Below, piece by piece: positions 17,610-25,753 of a stretch of 64,000 nucleotides of DNA (position 1 is the first letter of the stretch; every line of letters begins with the position of its first letter). The notes beneath the pieces are model-generated. The model made no database searches. It worked only from the letters and a program-made list of their open reading frames with translations, and was not told the DNA's origin. The DNA lies in contig NZ_JAQIIO010000005.1 in assembly GCF_027891095.1 (NCBI RefSeq), forward strand, positions 186,001 to 250,000. Direction: 5' to 3'. This DNA is from Aliiroseovarius salicola (GTDB lineage Bacteria > Pseudomonadota > Alphaproteobacteria > Rhodobacterales > Rhodobacteraceae). A program made the translations under genes and the position numbers.

Positions 17610-18698
17610 TCAAATCCAAAATTTATCGCGGACATGGGCAACATGAGCCCCATCCAGTGTTTCGACCCGCAGCGTGGTGCCGGGCGCCCAATGGGCGGCC
17701 TCGACCATGCCAATGGCCACGTTTGTATTGAAATCAGGGGACCGCGCGGCAGAGGTCACGTTCCCCACCTGAGTGTCCCCCGCAAAAAGCGGCCATGCCC
17801 GATCACAGGGGGGCAGATCGCCTTCGATCTCGATCGGCCGTATCATCCGATCCGGATTTGCCCGTGCAGCCAGCCCGGCTTTTGCCAGGTAATCCCCGCT
17901 TGCGTTCACAAACTTGCCAAGCCCCGCCTCGAACGGCGAGTTTTCACGGGTCATATCGTTGCCAAAAGACAAAAGCCCACCTTCGATGCGTTCGATCAGG
18001 TTGGGGCAGCCTGCCCACACATTCAGATCCTCGCCCGCAGCGAAAAGCGCATCCCATAGCGGCATGGCCAGATCGGCACGGTCCACATAGATCTCAAAGC
18101 CACCCTGTTTCGAATAGCCCGAACGGGCCACCACGAAGGGATGTCCCTCGAAGGTCAGTTCCTTGTAGCGGAAGAACCGGATCTCGCGCACTTGATCCCC
18201 AAAGACCCGTGTCATCAGATCGTCGGCTTTCGGTCCTTGTATGGCGAGCGGGCAAACATCCGGTTCGGTGATCTCCACGTCGAGCCCCATCCCGTCCGCA
18301 ACACCCAACGCATATTGCAGGAAGTCACCGTCGGCAATCGAGATCCAATAGTGATCATCGGCACGCTTCACGGCCACCGGATCATTGAGCATCCCGCCGG
18401 CCCGGTCCACAACCGGGATATAGTAGCACTGGTCGTCCTGCATTTTCGACAGGTCGCGCGGGGACAGAAGCTCCATCATACGACGGGCATCTCTCCCTCG
18501 GATAGAGACCTGCCTCTCGCAGGACACATCCCAGACCTGAACAGCCGTCTTCAGGTGACGATAGTCTTCTTCCACCGACCGAAAGACGGTCGGCAGCAGC
18601 ATGTGGTTGTAAACTGTATATCCCTTCACCCCGGCGGCTTCGACACCAGGGGTAAAGGGCGTGCGCCGCAAGCGGCGGGAAGGGGAAATCAGGGCCAT
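17610..18698 (-). CDS. dmdA: Dimethylsulfoniopropionate demethylase DmdA
   Basis: Transfers a methyl group from DMSP to tetrahydrofolate, giving methylmercaptopropionate: the first step of DMSP demethylation. 362 aa, GcvT-family fold. Seen: RRTPFTPGVEAAGVKGYTVYN start, DVSCERQVSIRG, SKMQDDQCYYIP, RYKELTFEGHPFVVARSGYS and a C-terminal AHVRDKFW(I). The length matches DmdA (about 364 aa) and the gene pairs with acuI. ATG at 18698 has GGGAG upstream at a slightly long spacing; the frame continues to 18830 but lacks family similarity there. Probably controlled by the GntR regulator at 20314. Confidence 0.93.
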   Translation of the reverse strand: MALISPSRRLRRTPFTPGVEAAGVKGYTVYNHMLLPTVFRSVEEDYRHLKTAVQVWDVSCERQVSIRGRDARRMMELLSPRDLSKMQDDQCYYIPVVDRAGGMLNDPVAVKRADDHYWISIADGDFLQYALGVADGMGLDVEITEPDVCPLAIQGPKADDLMTRVFGDQVREIRFFRYKELTFEGHPFVVARSGYSKQGGFEIYVDRADLAMPLWDALFAAGEDLNVWAGCPNLIERIEGGLLSFGNDMTRENSPFEAGLGKFVNASGDYLAKAGLAARANPDRMIRPIEIEGDLPPCDRAWPLFAGDTQVGNVTSAARSPDFNTNVAIGMVEAAHWAPGTTLRVETLDGAHVAHVRDKFWI

Positions 18699-18726
18699 TA
18701 CGAGGCGTGCTCCCTTGTCAGAACCT

Positions 18727-18746
18727 CCGGTCGCTTCAGCGACCGG
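18727..18746 (-). promoter_or_regulatory. Hairpin between the DUF1326 gene and dmdA
   Basis: 9-bp perfect stem CCGGTCGCT/AGCGACCGG with a 2-nt gap, overlapping the DUF1326 stop codon. No U-run follows, so it is more likely an RNA processing or stability element inside the operon than a full terminator. Confidence 0.5.
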
Positions 18747-19368
18747 GGCCTTTCCAGTCAATTTGGCAGATCTCTGCGGATTTGCCGTCAAAGTCCCACA
18801 CGCGACCAAAGGCGCGTACCTTGGCCACATTGGCCTTGGCGACGGTGATATCCGGTCCCATCCAGTAGTTGGTATTGGTGATCACCTGATCTGCCCCGCC
18901 CTTGCCAGGCACCGGTTCGACTTCGCCCTTGATGGCTTTGCCGACGATCAGGCGGCGCTTGTTGCCTTCAGTTTCAAAGGTCACAGGCGCGCGCTCGGCA
19001 CCAAGGAACTCGCTGACCAGCATCTTGAACAGACCGGTGGTGCCTTTGGCCGCCCCGGTAAAGATGTGGCAGAGCGCTTCAAAAGCAGCATCATCCGAAC
19101 GGTCATCGATATAGGCAGCTGCTTTCCAGTTGCCACGACCCATCCGGCCCGGGATCTCCAGCAGCAGGCCCACATTCAGACCCGACAGATCGACGTCGCC
19201 ATAATTGCCGCTGTCGATACGGATGCCGGCCCAACCCATGCAATACCCTTCGGTGGGCGGGTGATCGCCCAGGCTAACCACACAGGGGCAGAACACCGTG
19301 CAGTTACAGTTGAGGATCAGTTCCCCCTTGATGGCCCATTCCACTTGGCCCAGTTGCGTTCCGTCCAT
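18736..19368 (-). CDS. DUF1326 domain protein
   Basis: About 210 aa. Has the family Cys cluster C-N-C-T-V-F-C-P-C near residues 21-29, likely a metal or thiol site, and conserved YCMGWAG and RAPVTFET-G segments. Function unknown. Together with the DUF2182 gene just upstream it forms a pair that recurs in proteobacteria. Start placed at the Met that has AGGGAG seven bases upstream (two codons inside the longest frame). Here the pair lies between dmdA and the regulator, transcribed toward dmdA. Confidence 0.75.
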   Translation of the reverse strand: MDGTQLGQVEWAIKGELILNCNCTVFCPCVVSLGDHPPTEGYCMGWAGIRIDSGNYGDVDLSGLNVGLLLEIPGRMGRGNWKAAAYIDDRSDDAAFEALCHIFTGAAKGTTGLFKMLVSEFLGAERAPVTFETEGNKRRLIVGKAIKGEVEPVPGKGGADQVITNTNYWMGPDITVAKANVAKVRAFGRVWDFDGKSAEICQIDWKGPGR

Positions 19369-19379
19369 TTCCATTCTCC

Positions 19380-20171
19380 CTAGATCAGCGTCAACACGCC
19401 ATTGGTCATAATCGCCAGCCCGAGGATCATCAGTCCCCAGCCCAGCGGTTTGGTGATATGCCGCCCCAATTCAGGCAGCTTTTCGAAAATCATCACAAGA
19501 GTAGCGAGCCCCATGAAAGCAATGTTCATCACACCGCCCACAAAGCCCAAAAGCATCAGGGCCCAGCAGCAGCCGAGGCAGACCGCCCCAAGGCGCAGGC
19601 CGAGTGCAACCGCGTTCCAGCGGGTATCACGCCAATATTGCATGAAGAATCCAATTGGCTGGCGGCATTTAGACAGGCAGGCGTCTTTCAGGGCCGAGAA
19701 CTGGTACAGCCCTGCCCCGATCAAAAGGGCACCTGACAGCCAGACCGACACGCTCTGCCCCATAGGTGACAACAGGCCCAGCTTATAAAGGCCAATCTGA
19801 GCGCCCGCCGCCAGAAACGAAAAGCCAAGCCAGATGGCAAGATAGCCACCAATCAGCTCGGCAAACCCCTGTTTGCTCGCCGCACCCGAAGCAATCATGT
19901 CATCATAGGTGGTCAAAGCAGGCAGCGCCGTCGGGGCCATCATCGCCGCCGACATGATCGCCCACATCGCCGTCAGCCCCCAGAACCCGGCATTGTCCGG
20001 GGAAACGACACAGAGAGATCGCCAGAACTCGGCTCCATAGATCTGCGCCAGCTCCAGTTGGTCTGCGGGCACAGCCATCGCATAAAGCAACACCCAGCCC
20101 GCCGCCACGAGGCTGAACAGCGCCAACCAATGGGGCGCAGCCATCTGTCTGATCCGGGCAACGATCTGCAT
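19380..20171 (-). CDS. DUF2182 multi-helix membrane protein
   Basis: 263 aa, about six to seven hydrophobic segments. Contains MWAIMSAAMMAPTALP (Met-rich helix, about residues 69-84) and LGCCWALMLLGFVGGVMN, both typical of DUF2182 'predicted metal-binding integral membrane protein' members. It is the first gene of the leftward set DUF2182-DUF1326-dmdA-acuI and its ATG lies 22 bp from the nearest palindrome of the operator cluster. Metal handling is a family guess only. Confidence 0.75.
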   Translation of the reverse strand: MQIVARIRQMAAPHWLALFSLVAAGWVLLYAMAVPADQLELAQIYGAEFWRSLCVVSPDNAGFWGLTAMWAIMSAAMMAPTALPALTTYDDMIASGAASKQGFAELIGGYLAIWLGFSFLAAGAQIGLYKLGLLSPMGQSVSVWLSGALLIGAGLYQFSALKDACLSKCRQPIGFFMQYWRDTRWNAVALGLRLGAVCLGCCWALMLLGFVGGVMNIAFMGLATLVMIFEKLPELGRHITKPLGWGLMILGLAIMTNGVLTLI

Positions 20172-20192
20172 TTCTGTTCCAACCTGAGTCGC

Positions 20193-20250
20193 AATTGTCT
20201 TACAATTAAATCTACTCCGAGGATCAATTGTCTGACAAATGAAATTTCAT
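20193..20250. promoter_or_regulatory. Three palindromes between the GntR regulator and the dmd-side operon
   Basis: AATTGT-CTT-ACAATT (20193-20207), TTGTC-T-GACAA (20228-20238) and ATGAAATTTCAT (20239-20250) are each perfect. The first two have the TTGT..ACAA form used by FadR/FCD-type GntR repressors, with centres 33 bp apart, about three helix turns. Leftward, TTGTCA overlaps the second site with GTAGAT 17 bases on, so bound repressor would cover that promoter. Confidence 0.65.
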
Positions 20251-20313
20251 CCCGGAAAAAAGTGACGCGGCGTCCTGTTGACCAAACCACAGTTTGCCCC
20301 CTACACAGATGGC

Positions 20314-21045
20314 ATGAGTGACAGGAAACCAGAGACCCAAGACCTTTCGGCGCAGATTGCCAATGACATCCGCGATGCAATTATCGCCGGAGATCTGATT
20401 GTGGACCAACGCCTGCCATCAGAATCCGAAATGGCGGACCAGTTCTCGGTCTCCCGCCCCACCGTACGCGAGGCCTTGAAACGGCTGGCGGCCCAGAACC
20501 TCATCCGAACCCAACGCGGCGCCACCGGCGGGGCGTTTGTAAACCGGATGTCGTTTGAGGACGCCTACGGTCAACAGATCACCACCTCGACGCTTTTGCT
20601 GTCGATGAACTCTGTCAGCTTTGAGACCGCCTGCGAAGCCCGATATGCCCTTGAACGAGCCTGTGCGCCCCTGTCTGCCGAACGGCGCAGCGCCGATCAC
20701 CTCGCCACCATGCGCGCCGAGATCGTTCGTCAATCGCAGCCCGGCCTGACCGACGAATCCTTCTGCGCATCAGACGTGGCGTTTCACCGTGCCTTGGTGG
20801 ATGGCGCGGGAAATCCCGTGCTGTCCTATCAACTTGCCGGAGCCGTCGAGGCGATGCAGCCGCTAATGAACATGATCACCTTCACCACACGCGACCGCAA
20901 TCGCATCGTGGGATTGCATACCGAGATTGCCGATGCACTGGAACAGCGGGATGGCCAGCGCGCCGACGAAGTGCTGGACCAGCTCTCTTGCTACACCAGA
21001 ACACTGGCCCGCGAAGCATTGGACCGCCGCCGCAAGTCAACGTGA
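20314..21045 (+). CDS. FadR/GntR-family transcriptional regulator (FCD type)
   Basis: 243 aa. N-terminal winged helix (about 10-75) with the GntR hallmark LPSESEMADQFSVSRPTVREALKRL (in two parts: LPSESEMADQFSVSRP, TVREALKRLA), then an all-helical FCD ligand domain (about 95-235) with D-FHRALVDGAGN and a C-terminal H-EIADAL metal/ligand motif. It faces the DUF2182-DUF1326-dmdA-acuI operon and palindromes lie between them; a GntR gene next to dmdA is also known in Ruegeria. Probable local repressor sensing a DMSP catabolite. Start: ATG at 20314; a TTG at 20278 would add 12 residues, neither has a strong ribosome site. Confidence 0.82.
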   Translation: MSDRKPETQDLSAQIANDIRDAIIAGDLIVDQRLPSESEMADQFSVSRPTVREALKRLAAQNLIRTQRGATGGAFVNRMSFEDAYGQQITTSTLLLSMNSVSFETACEARYALERACAPLSAERRSADHLATMRAEIVRQSQPGLTDESFCASDVAFHRALVDGAGNPVLSYQLAGAVEAMQPLMNMITFTTRDRNRIVGLHTEIADALEQRDGQRADEVLDQLSCYTRTLAREALDRRRKST

Positions 21046-21095
21046 TCGCAGATCCTTCCCGAACCCGGCCTCCACGGGCCATGCGCTGAGATCGC

Positions 21096-21686
21096 TCAGC
21101 TGCTGTGATGTTCACATGTCACTGCGGGGTTGAACGGCATAAGAGTTCCCGCTGGATTGTCGCGGAAGAGCCAGACATGCTGGTCGAAATGCGGTTCAAA
21201 GTGATGGGCTTCGTCCGCCTCGGTCGCAGGGTCATCAGCCATTGCATCCCAGAGCCGTCCGTTGATTTCCGGATGAGGCTTTCCGGTTTCCGCCCAGGCG
21301 GCCTGCCAGACCAGATTTTCAACTCCCACAAGTTCGAGAGAACCATCCGCCTGCGGTTCATAGAGCAGAATTGCGGGCTTCATCCAATCCGTATGGGTTC
21401 CATTTCCATTCACCCGTGGCTCAGCACCGGTTATGCCAAGCATGGCCGGACTGATGTAATGGATGCCCATTGCACCCCATTCAGCGGGCAATCCCTCAGC
21501 CGCTGCAGAGACGCATTGACCTGCGGGGTCCCGGATATAGCCATCCGCGAGTGCGACGTTGACATCCGTGTATTTTTCAGTGGCTGCGCGCATCGCATCC
21601 AGATCGACATCTTCTGCAAATCCGATATTTGCGGTCAAACAGGCAATAGCCACGACACTGCAATACTTCAGGGAACCAGTAATCAT
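21096..21686 (-). CDS. Secreted hypothetical protein, His-rich C-terminus
   Basis: 196 aa; not recognised. Clear signal peptide (to about residue 24, cleavage after GFA). The mature part has DGYIRDP-GQCVSA, a WGAMGIHYISP segment and a C-terminal region with many His (HHFEPHFDQHVW, CEHHSS), which could bind metal. The start has a strong GGGGGAG seven bases upstream. It lies between the GntR gene (convergent) and the tmRNA gene (divergent) with no obvious operon partner. Confidence 0.7.
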   Translation of the reverse strand: MITGSLKYCSVVAIACLTANIGFAEDVDLDAMRAATEKYTDVNVALADGYIRDPAGQCVSAAAEGLPAEWGAMGIHYISPAMLGITGAEPRVNGNGTHTDWMKPAILLYEPQADGSLELVGVENLVWQAAWAETGKPHPEINGRLWDAMADDPATEADEAHHFEPHFDQHVWLFRDNPAGTLMPFNPAVTCEHHSS

Positions 21687-21879
21687 TTATTCACTCCCCC
21701 ATTCAATGTTTTGAGATTTGGCGGGTGTTCGCGTACCGCCATAAGAAGCGTATATACACCAAAACCGCTTTATTTTCCATGTTGGGGCCGTGACGGGCCT
21801 TGGCCAAAGCCACCGAAAAGCGGACGTTTCACTACGGAAGCCATCTGAATCACCGCTGATACAATTCATCAGATCCGGC

Positions 21880-21908
21880 TTGCACATCGCCTCGGCACCA
21901 CTTATCTC
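21880..21908 (+). promoter_or_regulatory. Promoter of the tmRNA gene
   Basis: TTGCAC and TATCTC with exactly 17 bases between; the expected start is near 21915, the first base of the 5' hairpin of the tmRNA precursor. Confidence 0.55.
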
Positions 21909-21914
21909 TAACCT

Positions 21915-22297
21915 GTCCCTTCGGGGACTATGGACATAAACGCGCTCGTAATAAGCGGATCGGACCCGGGGGCGGTACCCGGCGTCTCCACCAATCATCC
22001 TTCATTTGGGGATCATGGGGACGAAATAGGATCGACGGACGTCTAAAGGGGTTAGCTTTGTTTCGGTGAGATACCACCGTTATCGGTTCACTTAAGCTAG
22101 TTGCAAATGACAACAAAGCTCCGGCTATGGCTCTGGCTGCGTAAGCAGTTCGGGTTGCCGAAACTAAGTCCCTTGGCCTAGCCGCCTTGGGCGGGGTTCG
22201 CAGGCACCTGGCAACAGAAGCCTGCACTTCCACTCCTCCGACAGTATGAGCCCTTTGGCGCAAGGGTGCCCCTGCAAAACCTGTCTTAAAAGACAGG
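21915..22297 (+). ncRNA. ssrA: tmRNA, circularly permuted two-piece form (ssrA)
   Basis: Rescues stalled ribosomes and adds a degradation tag. The acceptor piece comes first: 5' hairpin GTCCC-TTCG-GGGAC (21915-21928), T-arm CCGGG/CCCGG with 7-nt loop, then CGTCTCC and ACCA ending at 21994. After a 23-nt spacer the coding piece begins with GGGGACG (22018-22024), which pairs with CGTCTCC to close a 7-bp acceptor stem, followed by the conserved GGATCGACGG. The tag frame at 22103-22144 reads ANDNKAPAMALAA-stop. This 3'-before-5' order is the alphaproteobacterial permutation. The exact 3' end is uncertain; an 8-bp hairpin (22280-22297) is taken as the limit. Confidence 0.93.
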
Positions 22298-22365
22298 GCC
22301 CGCGGCAAAACTTTGTTCATCATTTTCCTTCAGAGTTCTCACAGACACCTGAGAAACGCTGAGAA

Positions 22366-22800
22366 ATGGAGAGCAAATTGTCAAATCTGGACATCCTGAG
22401 AAATTGGTATGATCGCGTCTGGGTCGATGGAGATCTGGAGAGTGTTGATACGTTTTTCACCCCTGACACCGAAGCACAGGGAATGATGGAATTTGCCATG
22501 GGCCCTGATGACTTTAAGGCCGTGGCCGCCGCCGTGCACGAAACCATCGAAGTTGTGAAAATCAGCTTTGATCGCGTGGTGGAGGCAGACAATTGGGTCT
22601 GGGCTCAAATGTCTGCCCATGCCCAAGCCAGACTGGTGGATAAGGATGTCGTTGTTGCTGGTCAGGTCATGTGTCGTTTTGACAACGGAAAAATTGTCGA
22701 AGCCTACAATCAGTTTGATTTCCTATCTTTCTTTGAGCAACTCGGATTGCTTCCTGAACATACATTGGCGTTGTGCCTCGCTGGCGAAACCCTTGGTTGA
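22366..22800 (+). CDS. NTF2-like/SnoaL-like protein
   Basis: 144 aa cone-shaped NTF2 fold candidate: LRNWYDRVWVDGDLESVDTFF near the N-terminus, then FDRVVEADNWVWAQMSAHA and a C-terminal FDNGKIVEAYNQFDFLSFFEQLG typical of SnoaL/ester-cyclase-like proteins. Enzymatic role unknown. Ribosome site weak (GAGAA before ATG). Follows the tmRNA gene directly and is followed by a hairpin, so it may be a single-gene unit. Confidence 0.7.
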   Translation: MESKLSNLDILRNWYDRVWVDGDLESVDTFFTPDTEAQGMMEFAMGPDDFKAVAAAVHETIEVVKISFDRVVEADNWVWAQMSAHAQARLVDKDVVVAGQVMCRFDNGKIVEAYNQFDFLSFFEQLGLLPEHTLALCLAGETLG

Positions 22801-22832
22801 ACACAACTGCCTGCCCCTTTCCGAGCCGCAAA

Positions 22833-22863
22833 GCCTGTCCAGAGCATTTGGTCATGGACAGGC
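22833..22863 (+). terminator. Hairpin after the NTF2-like gene
   Basis: 8-bp stem GCCTGTCC/GGACAGGC with a 15-nt loop, 33 bp after the stop; no T-run follows, so termination is only possible. Confidence 0.4.
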
Positions 22864-22975
22864 GACACTTTCCTACACGAAACCTTTCGGCGAAAAGCGT
22901 TCAGATTTTTCACTCTCCGCTTTATTTCAAATGAATTTCCCTTATGCTCAAACCAAAGAACAACTAGGGTAAATC

Positions 22976-23500
22976 ATGACCGGCTCAATCGATTATGGAA
23001 ACCTCATGCATGATGCCATGCGCGGGCTGATCAAGACAGTGCTGGACGATGTGGCTGCCGAAGGGTTGCCCGGACAGCACCACTTTTTCATCAACTTCAA
23101 CACACGCCATCCGGATGCCGAACTGGCAGAGTGGATGTATGATCGGTTTCCGGAAGATATGACCATTGTGCTGCAACATTGGTTTGCCGATCTCGAAGTG
23201 GATGACGATGGGTTTGCGGTCACTCTGAATTTCGGGGACAGCCCCGAACCTCTCTATGTGCCCTTTGACGCGATCAACACATTTGTGGATCCCTCCGTCG
23301 AATTTGGCCTTCGCTTCGAAACTCAGGAGAGTGAAGAGCATCATGCCAACCTGCACCTTGCCAGTGAGGATGAACCGGATGATGTGAGCGAAGAAGAGGT
23401 GGCCAAGGCAGAGCCCGCATCCGTCGAAGAAGAAACAGAGGAAAAGGTCGAAGAACCCCATGACGCGGATGTTGTCAGCCTGGACAGTTTCCGCAAATAG
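22976..23500 (+). CDS. sspB: SspB-family ClpXP adaptor, alphaproteobacterial type
   Basis: 174 aa. Binds ssrA-tagged proteins and passes them to ClpXP. N-terminal fold (residues 1-110) with IDYGNLMHDAMRG, HHFFINFNTRHPDA and LQHWFADLEVDDDGFAVTLNF; a flexible acidic linker (about 115-162); C-terminal ClpX-binding motif DVVSLDSFRK. The tag binder lies 0.7 kb from the tmRNA gene that makes the tag. Upstream of fumC, a common alphaproteobacterial neighbour. AGGG before the ATG. Confidence 0.9.
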   Translation: MTGSIDYGNLMHDAMRGLIKTVLDDVAAEGLPGQHHFFINFNTRHPDAELAEWMYDRFPEDMTIVLQHWFADLEVDDDGFAVTLNFGDSPEPLYVPFDAINTFVDPSVEFGLRFETQESEEHHANLHLASEDEPDDVSEEEVAKAEPASVEEETEEKVEEPHDADVVSLDSFRK

Positions 23501-23545
23501 TCGTGGATAGCAGGGCGCACGGTGCCTTTTCCCGCCCAAACCGGT

Positions 23546-23569
23546 CAATTGTGCACAATTGCATGCAAT
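23546..23569. promoter_or_regulatory. Two overlapping perfect palindromes upstream of fumC
   Basis: CAATTGTGCACAATTG (23546-23561) and ATTGCATGCAAT (23558-23569) share four bases. They lie about 100 bp before the fumC ATG in the sspB-fumC gap and may be operators; no regulator can be named. Confidence 0.5.
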
Positions 23570-23667
23570 GTTGGCGCTACCCTGCGCATTTCACCTCTTA
23601 TGCCCATTGAATTTGGTGCGCATTCGGGTAGAAAAGCGTCGGTTTCCTTAACACGAAGGCGCATGAC

Positions 23668-25062
23668 ATGACCGAGACCCGCACCGAATCCGACAGCTTT
23701 GGCCCGCTCGAAGTTCCCACAGACAAGTATTGGGGCGCACAGACCCAACGCTCGCTGATGAACTTCCCGATCGGCTGGGAAAAACAACCGGTCGCCATCG
23801 TGCGCGCCCTTGGTGTGATCAAACAGGCCTGCGCCGAAGCCAACAAGGCCTCGGGCGACATGGATGCAGAGATCGCAGATGCCGTCATTCAGGCCGCAGG
23901 CGAAGTGGTTGTCGGTAAGTTCGATGACAACTTCCCGCTGGTCGTCTGGCAGACCGGCTCCGGCACCCAGTCGAACATGAACGCCAACGAAGTGATCGCC
24001 AACCGCGCGATCGAGATCATGGGCGGCGTGATCGGGTCGAAAGATCCGGTACACCCGAACGATCACTGCAACATGGGTCAGTCCTCGAACGACACCTTCC
24101 CGACCGCGATGCATATCGCCACCGCCATGTCGGTGCGTGACGTACTGCTGCCGGGTCTCGAGAAACTGCTCGCGGGTCTTGAAGCCAAGGAAGAAGAGTT
24201 CAAGGACATCATCAAGATCGGCCGCACCCATACTCAGGATGCAACCCCGCTCACCCTTGGTCAGGAATTCTCGGGCTACGCCCACATGATCCGTCAGGGC
24301 ATTGCCCGTGTGAAGACTGCCCTGCCCGGCATCTATGAACTGGCGCAAGGCGGCACCGCCGTTGGCACCGGCCTCAACACCAAAGTTGGCTGGGGCGAAG
24401 AAGTGGCCGCCAATATGGCCCGCATCACCGACCTGCCCTTCGTAACCGCACCGAACAAGTTCGAAGCGCTCTCGGCCCATGACGCGATGGTCTTCATGTC
24501 GGGTGCCCTCGCGACGGTTGCTGGCTCCTGCTACAAGATCGCCAATGACATCCGTTTCCTCGGCTCCGGCCCGCGTTCGGGTTTGGGCGAGTTGATCCTG
24601 CCGGAAAACGAGCCGGGCAGCTCGATCATGCCGGGCAAGGTGAACCCGACCCAGGCCGAGGCACTGACCCAGGTGGCCGCTCATGTGATGGGCAACAATG
24701 CCGCCATGACCTTTGCCGGATCGCAGGGTCACTTTGAGCTGAACGTCTACAACCCGATGATGAGCTACAACCTGCTGCAGTCGATCCAGCTGCTGGGTGA
24801 CGCGGCCGACAGCTTCACCGAGCGGATGCTCAACGGCATCAAAGCCAACGAGCCGCGCATCGACAAGCTGATGAAGGAAAGCCTGATGCTGGTGACTGCT
24901 CTGGCCCCGACCATCGGTTACGACAACGCCACCAAGGTTGCCAAGACTGCACACAAGAATGGTACCACCCTCAAGGAAGAAGCCATTGCGCTTGGATTTG
25001 TGGACGAAGAAACCTTCGACGACGTGGTGCGCCCGGAACAGATGATCGGCCCAAAGGCCTGA
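23668..25062 (+). CDS. fumC: Class II fumarate hydratase
   Basis: TCA-cycle enzyme, fumarate to L-malate, iron-independent. 464 aa, the usual length. Seen: [13 protein letters not shown] (97-110 region), [14 protein letters not shown]-type motif ([19 protein letters not shown]), and the superfamily signature [15 protein letters not shown] near 315-329 with the catalytic Ser loop. GAAGG eight bases before the ATG. Followed by a bidirectional terminator. A long open frame exists on the opposite strand but is a codon-bias shadow. Confidence 0.97.
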   Translation: MTETRTESDSFGPLEVPTDKYWGAQTQRSLMNFPIGWEKQPVAIVRALGVIKQACAEANKASGDMDAEIADAVIQAAGEVVVGKFDDNFPLVVWQTGSGTQSNMNANEVIANRAIEIMGGVIGSKDPVHPNDHCNMGQSSNDTFPTAMHIATAMSVRDVLLPGLEKLLAGLEAKEEEFKDIIKIGRTHTQDATPLTLGQEFSGYAHMIRQGIARVKTALPGIYELAQGGTAVGTGLNTKVGWGEEVAANMARITDLPFVTAPNKFEALSAHDAMVFMSGALATVAGSCYKIANDIRFLGSGPRSGLGELILPENEPGSSIMPGKVNPTQAEALTQVAAHVMGNNAAMTFAGSQGHFELNVYNPMMSYNLLQSIQLLGDAADSFTERMLNGIKANEPRIDKLMKESLMLVTALAPTIGYDNATKVAKTAHKNGTTLKEEAIALGFVDEETFDDVVRPEQMIGPKA

Positions 25063-25082
25063 ACAGATCTCTGAAAAAGACA

Positions 25083-25110
25083 AAGACGCGGCTGTGATCA
25101 GCCGCGTCTT
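25083..25110. terminator. Bidirectional terminator after fumC
   Basis: 12-bp perfect stem AAGACGCGGCTG/CAGCCGCGTCTT, TGAT loop, followed rightward by ATCTTTT; serves fumC and the convergent small gene. Confidence 0.9.
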
Positions 25111-25115
25111 ATCTT

Positions 25116-25430
25116 TTAGTCACGCACCCGAAGCACTTCCCATTTCGAACTGCCGGACACGACATAGTCGGACATCTTCTTGCCCCACTCTGCGTGAATT
25201 TCGACCTTGCTGATCAGTTCAAAGAATTCATCAAGTTCTGCGAGGTTTTCAATCTCCATCTCGGTCTGGAGCACAGCCTCCTCCATTCCGATATGACCGG
25301 TCAAATAGCGCGCGTGTTTCATAACAAAACCGGATTGCTCGGCGACTTCCTCATCCCACTGTTTCATCAGGTCCAGAACATCAGACTGGTGGCCAAACTT
25401 GCTTTTAACTTGCCATCTAGCAACAAACAT
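25116..25430 (-). CDS. Small hypothetical protein (DUF6176-like)
   Basis: 104 aa. FVARWQVKSKFGHQSDVLDLMKQW start and a short ferredoxin-like pattern; I recall similar small proteins as DUF6176, function unknown. ATG preceded by GGGGGTG; a GTG one codon earlier is less likely. Convergent with fumC, sharing its terminator. Confidence 0.6.
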   Translation of the reverse strand: MFVARWQVKSKFGHQSDVLDLMKQWDEEVAEQSGFVMKHARYLTGHIGMEEAVLQTEMEIENLAELDEFFELISKVEIHAEWGKKMSDYVVSGSSKWEVLRVRD

Positions 25431-25567
25431 CACTTCACCCCCATTTGCTTATCTCAAGAACGCTCGATAGGGTGCGTGCAGAATGTAAAACCAACCACCC
25501 CCAGTCTAACCCGCTTTCGAAACGTACACAAACACCGCGGGGTCATCAGGGAGCCGAAGAACGTCAA

Positions 25568-25753
25568 ATGGACGATAAGGTGATCAATCTGCGCCAGCGC
25601 CGCAAACAGGCACAGCGGCGCGACAAGGCGCGGCAAGCGGATGAGAACGCGGTCAAATTTGGGCGGAGCAAGGCAGAGAAAATGTTGGACGCAGCGCAGA
25701 ATGAGAAATCGGAACGCGACCTCAATGCACATAAGCGAGAAGATGACAGGTGA
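25568..25753 (+). CDS. DUF4169 family small basic protein
   Basis: 61 aa, highly charged helix: DKVINLRQRRKQAQRRDKA start, then FGRSKAEK, matching DUF4169. No catalytic motif. Overlaps the following ribbon-helix-helix gene by 4 bp (GTGA), so the two are translationally coupled. Function unknown; the charge pattern suits nucleic acid or protein binding. Confidence 0.75.
   Translation: MDDKVINLRQRRKQAQRRDKARQADENAVKFGRSKAEKMLDAAQNEKSERDLNAHKREDDR

Noticed and set aside
21928-22323. 131-codon frame antisense to the tmRNA gene
   Set aside because: Covers the tmRNA coding piece on the other strand; explained by the RNA gene.
23545-25083. 512-codon open frame on the strand opposite fumC
   Set aside because: Exactly antisense to a complete, well-conserved fumC; low-complexity His/Gly/Val composition; no ribosome site. 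A codon-bias shadow.
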